Part shown: positions 1 to 5,257 of the stretch, in pieces
Position numbering within the stretch: position 1 is the first letter of the stretch
Layout: the number at the start of each line of letters is the position of its first letter
Assembly: GCA_903953195.1 (NCBI GenBank)
Contig: CAJBIS010000382.1
Span: 1 to 7,382, forward strand
Length of the DNA: 7,382 nucleotides
DNA from: an uncultured Actinomycetes bacterium
GTDB lineage: Bacteria; Actinomycetota; Acidimicrobiia; Acidimicrobiales; Microtrichaceae
Reading direction: 5' to 3'
Program-made: the position numbers and the translations under genes
Notes under the pieces: model-generated
The model's input: the letters and a program-made list of their open reading frames with translations, nothing else
Database searches by the model: none
What the model was told of the DNA's origin: nothing

Positions 1-434
1 ACAACTCGACGACCCAGTCGAAGGTGCCGGTGAAGGTCGTCAATCCCACCAGCACCTCCCAGGCCCTGACCGGGTTCGCGAGCATCTCCGGCGGCAACGC
101 GTTCAACTGTGCGGCGATGACTGACGGCACTGCTCGCTGCTGGTGCGGCAACGGCTCCGGGCAGCTCGGCAACAACGCAACCCTGTGCAGTCCGGGCGAT
201 TTCAGGCGCGCCTCAAGACAGAACGACTCCAAGACGCCGGTGGCAGTGCTCGACCCGACCGACACCACCACGGCCCTCGGCGGGATCGACAGCATCGCTT
301 CCACCAACAACCACACGTGTGCGGTGATGACCGACGGCAGCGCCCGCTGCTGGGGCCTGGGCTTGGTCGGCCAGCTTGGCAACAACGCCACTGCCGACGC
401 GCCGACTCCGGTGACGGTCAGCGCCTGGGGGTAG
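1..434 (+). CDS. RCC1-repeat (beta-propeller) protein, 3' end only
   Basis: This is the C-terminal part of a longer gene that enters from the left edge; the frame is open from base 3, so the GTG at 24 is an internal Val codon. Two RCC1-type blades are visible. The first runs through GNAFNCAAMTDGTARCW and then GSGQLGNNAT; the second through NNHTCAVMTDGSARCWG and then GQLGNNAT, ending at a TAG stop. Each blade has the Cys pair C-A-x-M-T-D-G-x-A-R-C-W typical of secreted bacterial RCC1 proteins, where a disulfide is plausible (inference). RCC1 repeats form seven-bladed propellers used for protein binding; the partner is not knowable here. The blade junction near 183-221 carries about 13 extra residues and rare codons (see findings). 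The family call is strong; cellular location and role are inferred. Confidence 0.85.
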   Translation, partial: NSTTQSKVPVKVVNPTSTSQALTGFASISGGNAFNCAAMTDGTARCWCGNGSGQLGNNATLCSPGDFRRASRQNDSKTPVAVLDPTDTTTALGGIDSIASTNNHTCAVMTDGSARCWGLGLVGQLGNNATADAPTPVTVSAWG

Positions 435-462
435 CCGGCGCAGCACCTCGAGCAAGTCTGCG

Positions 463-494
463 ACGGCCCCGGGTGCCCCCACGCCCGGGGCCGT
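463..494 (+). terminator. GC-rich perfect hairpin, probable terminator of the RCC1 gene
   Basis: An 11-base perfect inverted repeat, acggccccggg at 463-473 and cccggggccgt at 484-494, lies 28 bases after the stop of the RCC1 gene. The stem can gain a wobble pair and one more G-C pair, leaving a loop of six bases. No U-tract follows (next bases tgcgcg), which is common for actinobacterial terminators but leaves the assignment uncertain. The position between a gene end and a tRNA promoter fits termination. Confidence 0.6.
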
Positions 495-564
495 TGCGCG
501 TCCCGGCGCAGGTCGTTCCCTGACGCTGGTCCCGCCGCCCAAATCCTGCGCGTTTTCCTGCGGG

Positions 565-570
565 TACTCT
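565..570 (+). promoter_or_regulatory. Putative -10 box of the tRNA-Lys gene
   Basis: TACTCT matches the TAnnnT pattern and ends nine bases before the first base of the mature tRNA, which suits a start point a few bases upstream of the tRNA. No convincing -35 hexamer was seen at the right distance. The call rests on position and the short motif only. Confidence 0.4.
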
Positions 571-579
571 TGCAGCCCC

Positions 580-652
580 GGGCCTCTAGCTCAGTTGGTA
601 GAGCAGTGGACTTTTAATCCATCGGTCGTGGGTTCGAGCCCCACGGGGCCCA
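580..652 (+). tRNA. tRNA-Lys, anticodon UUU
   Basis: A complete 73-base cloverleaf can be folded by eye. The acceptor is gggcctc (580-586) with ggggccc (645-651), seven pairs including one U-G, followed by discriminator A652. The D arm is gctc/gagc around agttggta. The anticodon stem is gtgga/tccat (606-610, 618-622) with loop cttttaa, giving anticodon TTT at 613-615, which reads Lys codons AAA and AAG. The T arm is gtggg, ttcgagc, cccac. The 3' CCA is not encoded (acgg follows), so it must be added after transcription. It stands alone, between the RCC1 gene hairpin and the M23 peptidase gene. Confidence 0.97.
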
Positions 653-782
653 CGGAACCGCAACGATCCGGCCCGGATCCGGCGATGATCGGACTTCCGG
701 GCGCCGCGCGGGGTTGAATGGGGTCAAGGCAACCACCGTGAGGGCCGATGCTCTGCATCGCCGAGTCCGGACAGGGGCACCC

Positions 783-1712
783 ATGACGTCAACCGATTCC
801 ACCTCGACACCTGCACGCGTGCGCCGTGCGCCTCGCCGGTTCGCGGCGCTCGCGGCGCTGGCCGCCGCGGTGATGTTCGTCGCGGCCTGCGAGGGGCCGG
901 CGATCGTGTTCCCGGTCGCCGGCAGGAGCTCGTTCAGCGACACGTTCGGCGCGCCCCGTGGCGGTGGTCGTTCCCACGAGGGTCAGGACATCTTCGCTCC
1001 GAAGGGCACGCCGCTGCTCGCCACGGTCGACGGCACGATCACGTGGATGCGCTGGGGCACGTCGCCGCTGTCGGGCAACCTGCTGCTCCTGAAGTCCGAC
1101 TCGGGCTGGATCTACTACTACATCCACCTCAACAACGACTGGCCCGGCACCGACAACGGCTTCAACATCTACGACCAGGCGTTCGCCGACGGCATCACCG
1201 TCGGACAGCGGGTCAAGGCCGGCGAGGTGATCGGGTACCTGGGCGACTCGGGCGACGCCGAACCCACCTCACCGCACCTGCACTTCGAGATCCGTCGACC
1301 CGACAACACCGTGACGAATCCGTACCAGAACCTGCTCGGCGCCCGACGTGTCCAGCGCACCGACGCGGAGCGCATCGCCGACAGCCCGACGGGTGCGGTC
1401 GAACTGTTCGCCTGGAACCCTGACGGCACCGTGAAGGTGGCGGGCTGGGCGGTCGATGCGTACAGCAACGATCCGGTCCGAGCGAGCGTGTACGTGGCGG
1501 GCAACCTGATCGCGACGGTGCCGGCGAATCAGGAGAAGCGTGAGATGGCGACACTCAAGCCGGGTCGCGGTCTGAACCACGGCTTCTTCTTCAACGCGGT
1601 GACGCACCGTGGCGGCACGCCGGTGCCCAAGGGTGCCGAGATCTGCGTGGTCGCCCACAGCATCGCCGGTGGCGGCTCGTCGCGGATCGGCTGCTCGACC
1701 GCCCCGAAGTGA
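783..1712 (+). CDS. M23-family metallopeptidase, secreted lipoprotein with a C-terminal GWA-type domain
   Basis: The 309-residue product is a probable cell-wall peptidase of the LytM/M23 family, which cleaves peptide cross-bridges in peptidoglycan using zinc. Residues 1-36 form an export signal: an Arg-rich start, a hydrophobic Ala-rich stretch and a lipobox V-A-A-C with Cys36, so it is likely a membrane-anchored lipoprotein facing outward. The catalytic domain (about 45-185) keeps H65-x-G-x-D69, H115 in the Y-x-x-H position and H165-L-H167, so all expected zinc and catalytic residues are present. Residues about 204-305 form a separate domain with 'VKVAGWAVD' and 'VYVAGNLIATV', a module I recall from secreted actinobacterial proteins; its function is unknown to me. 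ATG 783 was chosen because it has agggg five bases upstream and gives a compact signal peptide; a TTG at 714 would add 23 residues. It overlaps the next gene by four bases. Confidence 0.9.
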   Translation: MTSTDSTSTPARVRRAPRRFAALAALAAAVMFVAACEGPAIVFPVAGRSSFSDTFGAPRGGGRSHEGQDIFAPKGTPLLATVDGTITWMRWGTSPLSGNLLLLKSDSGWIYYYIHLNNDWPGTDNGFNIYDQAFADGITVGQRVKAGEVIGYLGDSGDAEPTSPHLHFEIRRPDNTVTNPYQNLLGARRVQRTDAERIADSPTGAVELFAWNPDGTVKVAGWAVDAYSNDPVRASVYVAGNLIATVPANQEKREMATLKPGRGLNHGFFFNAVTHRGGTPVPKGAEICVVAHSIAGGGSSRIGCSTAPK

Positions 1713-3181
1713 CCCTCGACCCCCGAACGCCGGTGCTCGTCGGCGTCGGTGTGGCCCACCGGAGTGTTGACGGCTCGGCGGGCGCCACGCCACTCGAGTT
1801 GATGCTCGATGCGGCACGCGACGCCGGCGTGGACGCCGGTGCGTCGTCCCTGCTCACCCGGTTGGACTCGGTGGCGGTCACTGAGGGCAACTGGAGCTAC
1901 GCCGATCCGGCCCGTGCGTTGGCGACCGCGCTCGGCTCACGGGAGGCCCGAACCGTTCGCGTCGACATCGGGGTGCCCCAGCAGACCCCGGTCTCGGACG
2001 CGCTGCGCCGCATCCGCTCCGGCGCGAGCGACGTGGTGATGGTGGTCGGCGGCGAGGCGATGGCGAGCCGACTGGCCGCCGAACGCGCCGGGGGAGTGGC
2101 ACCGGCGGACTCGACGCTGTCGGGATTCGATGGCGAGCCCGACGAGCGCTGGCAGGCCGCCGGCGAGTTCATGGCACCGGCCGAGATCGCTGCCGGCATC
2201 TGGAAACCGGTCGAGCAGTACGCGTGCATCGACGTCGCCCGCGCCGCGACCACCGGCTGGAGTGCCGCCGAGCACGACGCCGACATCGCTGCGCTGTGGT
2301 CCGCGTTCGACGCGGTGGCGGCCGCGAATCCGCTCGCGGACTTCGCCGGGGCGCGACCGCCGTCGTTCTTCTCGACGCCGTCGCCGGCGAACCGACCGCT
2401 GGCCTCGCCCTACAACAAGTGGCACGTGACCCAGTGGTCGGTCGACCAGGCCGCGGCGCTGCTGCTGTGCTCCGCGTCGGCCGCCGAGGAGGCGGGGGTG
2501 CCTCGTGACCGATGGGTGTTCCCCCGGGTCGCACTCGAGTCGTCGACGTCGGTGTCGTTGAGCCGTCGGGCCGACGTCGACCGCTGGCCGGCGATGCGCG
2601 TGCTCGGATCGGCCGCCGCCGCGCACCTGGGTCGTCCGCTCGGCGAAGTCGAGTTCGTCGAGTGCTACAGCTGCTTCCCGGTGGCGGTTCGTGTCCAGCA
2701 GATCGAACTCGGACTGCCGGTCGACGGCGTCCCGACCGTGACCGGGGGCATGCCGTTCGCCGGCGGACCATTCAACAGCTTCACGTTCCAGGCCACAGCC
2801 GCAGTGGTGGAGCGCCTGCGAACCGCGCCGGACGCGCTCGGCATGGTCACCACCGTGTCCGGGCTGCTGACCAAGCCGGGACTGATGATCTGGGGTGCTT
2901 CGCCCGGACCGGACGAACTGGTGGCCGACCTCGGTGACGAGGCCGCCGCGGCGACCGGCACGCTCGAGTCGACCGACGACGCAACGGGCGCAGCGGTCGT
3001 CGTCACCGGCACGGCCACCTACCAGGGGATGGACCGGGTGGGCGGCTTCGTGCTCGCCGATCTGGCCGACGGCCGACGGTGGATCGGCACGACGACGGAC
3101 GCCGCGCTGCTCGACGCGATCGAGGCCCGCAGTGCGGTGGGCCGGCCGGTGCAGGTGCTCGGCCGCGAGTGCGTCGCCTGA
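1709..3181 (+). CDS. Thiolase-like protein (TLP1 type), acetyl-CoA acetyltransferase homologue with extra C-terminal domain
   Basis: The 490-residue protein has the thiolase fold followed by an extra domain (about residues 410-490, ATYQGMDRVGGFVLADL) of the kind seen in mycobacterial thiolase-like protein type 1. Visible landmarks are G-V-P-Q-Q-T-P-V at 88-95, the glycine-rich V-V-G-G-E-A near 112-117, E318-C-Y-S-C-F-P324 and A351-G-G-P-F-N-S-F358. The loop at 88-95, where classical thiolases carry the nucleophilic Cys, has no Cys, and the His usually following the GGP motif in relatives appears as Gln361. Classical ketothiolase chemistry is therefore doubtful; acyl-CoA binding is still plausible (inference). 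The GTG start sits inside the peptidase stop (GTGA), with no clear Shine-Dalgarno of its own, so translation is probably coupled. It ends 15 bases from the convergent DUF3039 gene. Family call strong, activity uncertain. Confidence 0.85.
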   Translation: MTLDPRTPVLVGVGVAHRSVDGSAGATPLELMLDAARDAGVDAGASSLLTRLDSVAVTEGNWSYADPARALATALGSREARTVRVDIGVPQQTPVSDALRRIRSGASDVVMVVGGEAMASRLAAERAGGVAPADSTLSGFDGEPDERWQAAGEFMAPAEIAAGIWKPVEQYACIDVARAATTGWSAAEHDADIAALWSAFDAVAAANPLADFAGARPPSFFSTPSPANRPLASPYNKWHVTQWSVDQAAALLLCSASAAEEAGVPRDRWVFPRVALESSTSVSLSRRADVDRWPAMRVLGSAAAAHLGRPLGEVEFVECYSCFPVAVRVQQIELGLPVDGVPTVTGGMPFAGGPFNSFTFQATAAVVERLRTAPDALGMVTTVSGLLTKPGLMIWGASPGPDELVADLGDEAAAATGTLESTDDATGAAVVVTGTATYQGMDRVGGFVLADLADGRRWIGTTTDAALLDAIEARSAVGRPVQVLGRECVA

Positions 3182-3196
3182 GCCGCGGCACCGGGA

Positions 3197-3526
3197 CTAC
3201 ATGCGTGGCGTCTCGTCGAGTCCGTCGTTGAACTCGCGGTACATGCGGTAGATCTCCTTGCACTTCTCGCACACCGGCAGCTGCTTCGGATCACGCGACG
3301 GCACCCACACGTGGCCGCACAGCGCCTCGAGCGGCGTGCCGTTGATCCGGGCCTCGAGGACCTTGGCCGCTGCGTCCTCGCCGGGGAGCGTGCGCACGAT
3401 GTGGGCAACGGGGCCGTCCTCGTTGGAGGTCTCCTCGTCGGTCTCCGGGTCGAGCACGGTGATGCCGGACGGACTCGCCGACGGGATCGGCGACGATGCG
3501 AACGGTTCGACGGGCATGACGGTCAT
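3197..3526 (-). CDS. DUF3039 family protein, putative small zinc-binding protein
   Basis: The 109-residue product matches the actinobacterial DUF3039 family by its core ALCGHVWVPSRDPKQLPVC followed by E-K-C-K-E-I-Y. Candidate metal ligands are His42, Cys70, Cys86 and Cys89; C-x2-C spacing at 86-89 and the Cys70 knuckle suggest a zinc ribbon, although the family has no function that I know of. Residues 1-40 are Pro/Ser/Asp/Glu-rich and probably disordered. The ATG at 3526 overlaps the stop of the upstream minus-strand gene as ATGA, so the two are likely translated together from the promoter at 3945-3950. ATG codon 4 is a possible alternative start. The gene ends 15 bases from the thiolase-like gene, leaving no room for a conventional terminator between them. 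Confidence 0.85.
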   Translation of the reverse strand: MTVMPVEPFASSPIPSASPSGITVLDPETDEETSNEDGPVAHIVRTLPGEDAAAKVLEARINGTPLEALCGHVWVPSRDPKQLPVCEKCKEIYRMYREFNDGLDETPRM

Positions 3527-3933
3527 CGTTCCACGTCGATCACCGGCGTGTCATCGCCGATCCGGGCGCACCTGATCACCAGGTCGTCGCCACGGGCTGT
3601 GCGGTGGGTCTCGATCAGCCCCGACCGCTGCAGGGCGTCTCGCAGGAGCGCATCACGCAGTTCGGGTGGTGCGGGTTGGCCGTCGATCGTGCAGCGCGCC
3701 GGGACGACCAGCTCGCCACCGCTGCCGAGCGACTCGACGGCCGAGATCGCGGGTTCGAGGGCCGCGGCGTCGGGTTCGGCGGCTGCCGCACGGGGTGCCG
3801 CCTCGGCGGCGCGGACCCGACGGATCTGACGGAACTTGTGGATCCCGAAGGGCAGCACGAGGACTGCGGCGATGCACAGCGACCGGATCAGGGTGCCGAC
3901 CTCGATGTCGGCGATCAGGGCGGATCCGGTCAT
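3523..3933 (-). CDS. Hypothetical single-pass membrane protein
   Basis: I do not recognise this 136-residue protein. One hydrophobic segment (about residues 12-31, ending in a Pro-Phe-Gly-Ile turn) is followed at once by a basic stretch (HKFRQIRRVR), which predicts an N-terminal anchor with the remainder in the cytoplasm by the positive-inside rule. Residues 42-70 are an Ala/Glu/Pro-rich linker. Residues 73-136 look folded, with an alternating strand pattern (GGELVVPARCTIDG), a helix (PPELRDALLRDALQRSGL) and two more strand-like stretches (DDLVIRCARI, TPVIDVER). It is the first gene of a two-gene unit with DUF3039, overlapping it by four bases. The ATG at 3933 lies 11 bases behind a TACGAT box with no Shine-Dalgarno, so the mRNA leader is very short or absent. 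Confidence 0.7.
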   Translation of the reverse strand: MTGSALIADIEVGTLIRSLCIAAVLVLPFGIHKFRQIRRVRAAEAAPRAAAAEPDAAALEPAISAVESLGSGGELVVPARCTIDGQPAPPELRDALLRDALQRSGLIETHRTARGDDLVIRCARIGDDTPVIDVER

Positions 3934-3944
3934 GGCAGAACCGG

Positions 3945-3950
3945 ATCGTA
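3945..3950 (-). promoter_or_regulatory. Putative -10 box for the TM protein/DUF3039 unit
   Basis: On the minus strand this reads TACGAT and ends 11 bases before the ATG at 3933. Transcription starting about seven bases later would give a leader of only about four bases. It sits eight bases away from the oppositely facing box at 3959-3964, so two RNA polymerases could hardly bind at the same time. Confidence 0.5.
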
Positions 3951-3958
3951 CCGGCCGC

Positions 3959-3964
3959 TACCGT
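3959..3964 (+). promoter_or_regulatory. Putative -10 box for the acidic coiled-coil gene (leaderless)
   Basis: TACCGT is followed by seven bases (ctggctc) and then the GTG start at 3972. That is the usual spacing of a leaderless actinobacterial gene, in which the start codon is at or next to the first transcribed base. No Shine-Dalgarno is present. Confidence 0.55.
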
Positions 3965-3971
3965 CTGGCTC

Positions 3972-4322
3972 GTGACGGACCAGCTCGATCAACTCGACCA
4001 GCTCGAAGCGGACCTGGCCTCGGTGGAGGAGGCGATGGAGTCGCTCGCCCGGATCGCCGCCGACGGTGGTGAGGGAACGCTGGTGGTGGCGCAGATCGAG
4101 GCCGTGGTGAGCGCCGAACGCTTTGCCGACCTGTCCGGTGAGCGCACCTCCGACGATGACGTGATCGACGACGCTCCTGCGGGCGCCGCTGACGATACTG
4201 AGCTCGTCGACGACGCAACCGACGCAACCGACGCAACCGAAGCGCCCGGCGTACCCGCGGACCCGAACTCCCCGGCCGAGTCCGCGGACAGCGGGCCGGT
4301 GCCGCCCCGACCGTTCGGCTGA
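3972..4322 (+). CDS. Small acidic coiled-coil hypothetical protein with 9-base tandem repeats
   Basis: The 116-residue product starts at GTG 3972, fixed by the leaderless box just upstream. Residues 3-30 (DQLDQLDQLEADL, then A-S-V-E-E-A-M-E-S-L) are an amphipathic, probable coiled-coil helix. Residues 31-58 (IAADGGEGTLVVAQIEAVV, then S-A-E-R-F-A-D-L) resemble in layout the end of DksA/TraR zinc-finger proteins, but no Cys is present, so any such kinship is speculative. The rest is very acidic and low in complexity (Asp/Ala/Thr, then Pro/Ser), with DAT repeated three times. I cannot assign a function. It is monocistronic: divergent from the TM-protein unit and only five bases from the end of the convergent phosphatase gene. 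Reality as a gene is supported by its promoter, frame bias and tight fit between neighbours. Confidence 0.7.
   Translation: MTDQLDQLDQLEADLASVEEAMESLARIAADGGEGTLVVAQIEAVVSAERFADLSGERTSDDDVIDDAPAGAADDTELVDDATDATDATEAPGVPADPNSPAESADSGPVPPRPFG
3978..4004 (+). repeat. Three near-identical tandem 9-base units (gaccagctc)
   Basis: gaccagctc, gatcaactc and gaccagctc follow one another and encode Asp-Gln-Leu three times at the start of the coiled coil. The middle copy differs at two third-codon positions only, so the protein repeat is conserved while the DNA has drifted. It is older than the downstream DAT repeat. Confidence 0.85.
4212..4238 (+). repeat. Three perfect tandem copies of a 9-base unit (gacgcaacc)
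   Basis: The unit gacgcaacc occurs at 4212-4220, 4221-4229 and 4230-4238, encoding Asp-Ala-Thr three times in the acidic tail of the small coiled-coil gene. Perfect identity including third positions suggests recent slippage or ongoing length variation. The repeat is in frame, so copy-number change would not break the gene. Confidence 0.9.
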
Positions 4323-4327
4323 GCGAC

Positions 4328-4912
4328 TCAGAGCTGGTCGGGGATCGTCTCCTCGACCAACAGGTGCACCCGGTCGCCGAGCACCCACCGGTCCTGCTCG
4401 CGCAGGAACCAGCGTCCGCCGAGGTTGGCGATGCGTTCCCACGGCGCACCCAGTTCGGCCTCGGCGCTGAAGATGACGCCGGCGTGTGCGACCGCGACCA
4501 CGAATCCGTACGGGTGTGCGGCGGCGATGTGGTCGAACGCGTCGAACACCCGGTCGCGCACCAGACCGTCGTCCTCCCAGCCGGGTGGACGCTTCCCCTC
4601 GGCGAGGTACCCGGGATACAGGTCCTCGATCCCGGCACGGGTGAGGCCCTGCCACTCGCCGGCATGCCGCTCGATGAGACCGGGGATGGTGACGACCGGG
4701 CCGATCCCGAGTTCCTCGGCGATGATGCCGGCGGTGGTGACCGCCCGGTCGAGTGGCGAGGCGACCACGGCGTCGACCGCGCCGATGCCGCGGGCGGCCT
4801 GACGGGCCTGCTGTCGCCCCAGATCGCTGAGGGGCGGGTTCTCCTGACCCTGCCAGCGCCCATCGGCGTTCCACTCGGATTCGCCGTGCCGGACGACGAG
4901 CAGGTGCGTCAT
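4328..4912 (-). CDS. Histidine phosphatase superfamily protein (phosphoglycerate mutase-like)
   Basis: The 194-residue protein begins THLLVVRHGESEWN, the hallmark R8-H9-G10-E11 motif in which His9 is the phosphorylated residue. The remaining catalytic set is visible: R56 in SPLDRAVTTA, E81 as likely proton donor in L-I-E-R-H-A-G-E-W, and H143 in VAHAGVI. All core residues are intact, so it should be an active phosphatase of the branch-1 family; the substrate (sugar phosphate, alpha-ribazole phosphate or another small molecule) cannot be told from sequence. No signal peptide is present, so it is cytoplasmic. The ATG at 4912 is preferred over a GTG at 4942 because RHGE lies right behind it, as is normal for the family, and because a TACGGT box sits seven bases upstream. 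It faces the small acidic gene and diverges from the MoaD-like gene. Confidence 0.92.
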   Translation of the reverse strand: MTHLLVVRHGESEWNADGRWQGQENPPLSDLGRQQARQAARGIGAVDAVVASPLDRAVTTAGIIAEELGIGPVVTIPGLIERHAGEWQGLTRAGIEDLYPGYLAEGKRPPGWEDDGLVRDRVFDAFDHIAAAHPYGFVVAVAHAGVIFSAEAELGAPWERIANLGGRWFLREQDRWVLGDRVHLLVEETIPDQL

Positions 4913-4919
4913 GGGGGTG

Positions 4920-4925
4920 ACCGTA
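4920..4925 (-). promoter_or_regulatory. Putative -10 box of the histidine phosphatase gene (leaderless)
   Basis: The minus strand reads TACGGT, then seven bases (cacccccc-type run, no Shine-Dalgarno), then the ATG at 4912. This spacing predicts a leaderless mRNA and decides the start; a start at 4942 would lie upstream of the transcription start. Confidence 0.55.
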
Positions 4926-5005
4926 CCCGACGGTTCCGACACGCCCCGCAGCCGATCCCGCCGCGGGCCGTCGACGCGGACGGGCCTCGCCCGGACCCCC
5001 GGGGC

Positions 5006-5011
5006 TACCCT
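5006..5011 (+). promoter_or_regulatory. Putative -10 box of the MoaD-like/CdsA-like unit (leaderless)
   Basis: TACCCT is followed by six bases (cgcggg) and the GTG at 5018. The 105-base gap between this gene and the divergent phosphatase gene therefore carries a promoter at each end. No other feature was recognised in the gap. Confidence 0.5.
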
Positions 5012-5017
5012 CGCGGG

Positions 5018-5257
5018 GTGCCAGTGCTGCGCCTGTTCGCTCAGGCCCGCGAGGCCGCTGGGACGGGGCGGGTCGAACTCGCGGGCGAATCACTCGAGGA
5101 ACTGCTCGACGGCGCGCGCCAGCAGTTCGGACCAGGGTTCAGCGAGGTGCTCGACCACAGCATGGTCTGGGTGAACGGCGATCCGGCACCGGCGACCACG
5201 CCGCTGGTGGCCGACGACGAGGTGGCGGTCCTGCCCCCGGTGTCGGGAGGATCGTGA
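5018..5257 (+). CDS. MoaD/ThiS family ubiquitin-fold sulfur-carrier-like protein
   Basis: The 79-residue product shows the small beta-grasp fold: strand VPVLRLFAQAREAAG, helix SLEELLDGARQQFG, the W-V-N-G-D strand, and the family-typical end DDEVAVLPPVSGG. MoaD and ThiS proteins carry sulfur as a C-terminal Gly-Gly thiocarboxylate for molybdopterin or thiamine synthesis. Here the reading frame continues one residue past the diglycine, to Gly-Gly-Ser, so activation would need removal of Ser or the protein has another role. No molybdopterin or thiamine gene is next to it, so I give no symbol. The start at GTG 5018 is set by the TACCCT box. The stop overlaps the start of the CdsA-like gene (GTGA). 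Confidence 0.85.
   Translation: MPVLRLFAQAREAAGTGRVELAGESLEELLDGARQQFGPGFSEVLDHSMVWVNGDPAPATTPLVADDEVAVLPPVSGGS
5245..5251 (+). promoter_or_regulatory. Ribosome binding site of the CdsA-like gene, inside the Gly-Gly codons
   Basis: GGGAGGA is a strong Shine-Dalgarno sequence located two bases before GTG 5254. Its last six bases are exactly the two GGA codons of the diglycine in the upstream ubiquitin-like protein. The core-to-start spacing is on the short side. Confidence 0.6.

Noticed and set aside
24..434. GTG at 24 as the start of the RCC1 gene
   Set aside because: The frame is open to the left edge and encodes repeat-like sequence (N-S-T-T-Q-S-K-V-P) before it, so the gene is simply cut by the window.
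580..652. tRNA gene as an integration (att) site with an element next to it
   Set aside because: No integrase, phage gene or direct repeat of the tRNA 3' end was seen in the window.
714..742. ttgaat as a -35 box for the peptidase gene
   Set aside because: No TAnnnT-like -10 box lies 16-19 bases downstream; only a poor cacccgt-like match at the wrong spacing was seen.
714..782. Upstream TTG start for the M23 peptidase
   Set aside because: It would add 23 residues before an already complete signal peptide and has no ribosome binding site, whereas ATG 783 has agggg at a fitting distance.
653..782. Terminator or small gene between the tRNA and the peptidase gene
   Set aside because: Only a weak five-pair palindrome around gatccggcccggatcc was seen and no frame with coding character; nothing there could be supported.
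1269..2771. Several long minus-strand open frames opposite the peptidase and thiolase-like genes
   Set aside because: Their translations are dominated by Arg, Pro and Ala, no family motifs were found, and the plus-strand genes explain the open frames.
4212..4238. Short tandem repeats as a CRISPR array or origin iterons
   Set aside because: Units of nine bases without spacers, in frame inside a coding region, fit neither.
4913..4942. Longer histidine phosphatase starting at GTG 4942
   Set aside because: The family motif R-H-G-E normally lies within ten residues of the start, and the TACGGT box lies inside the proposed extension.
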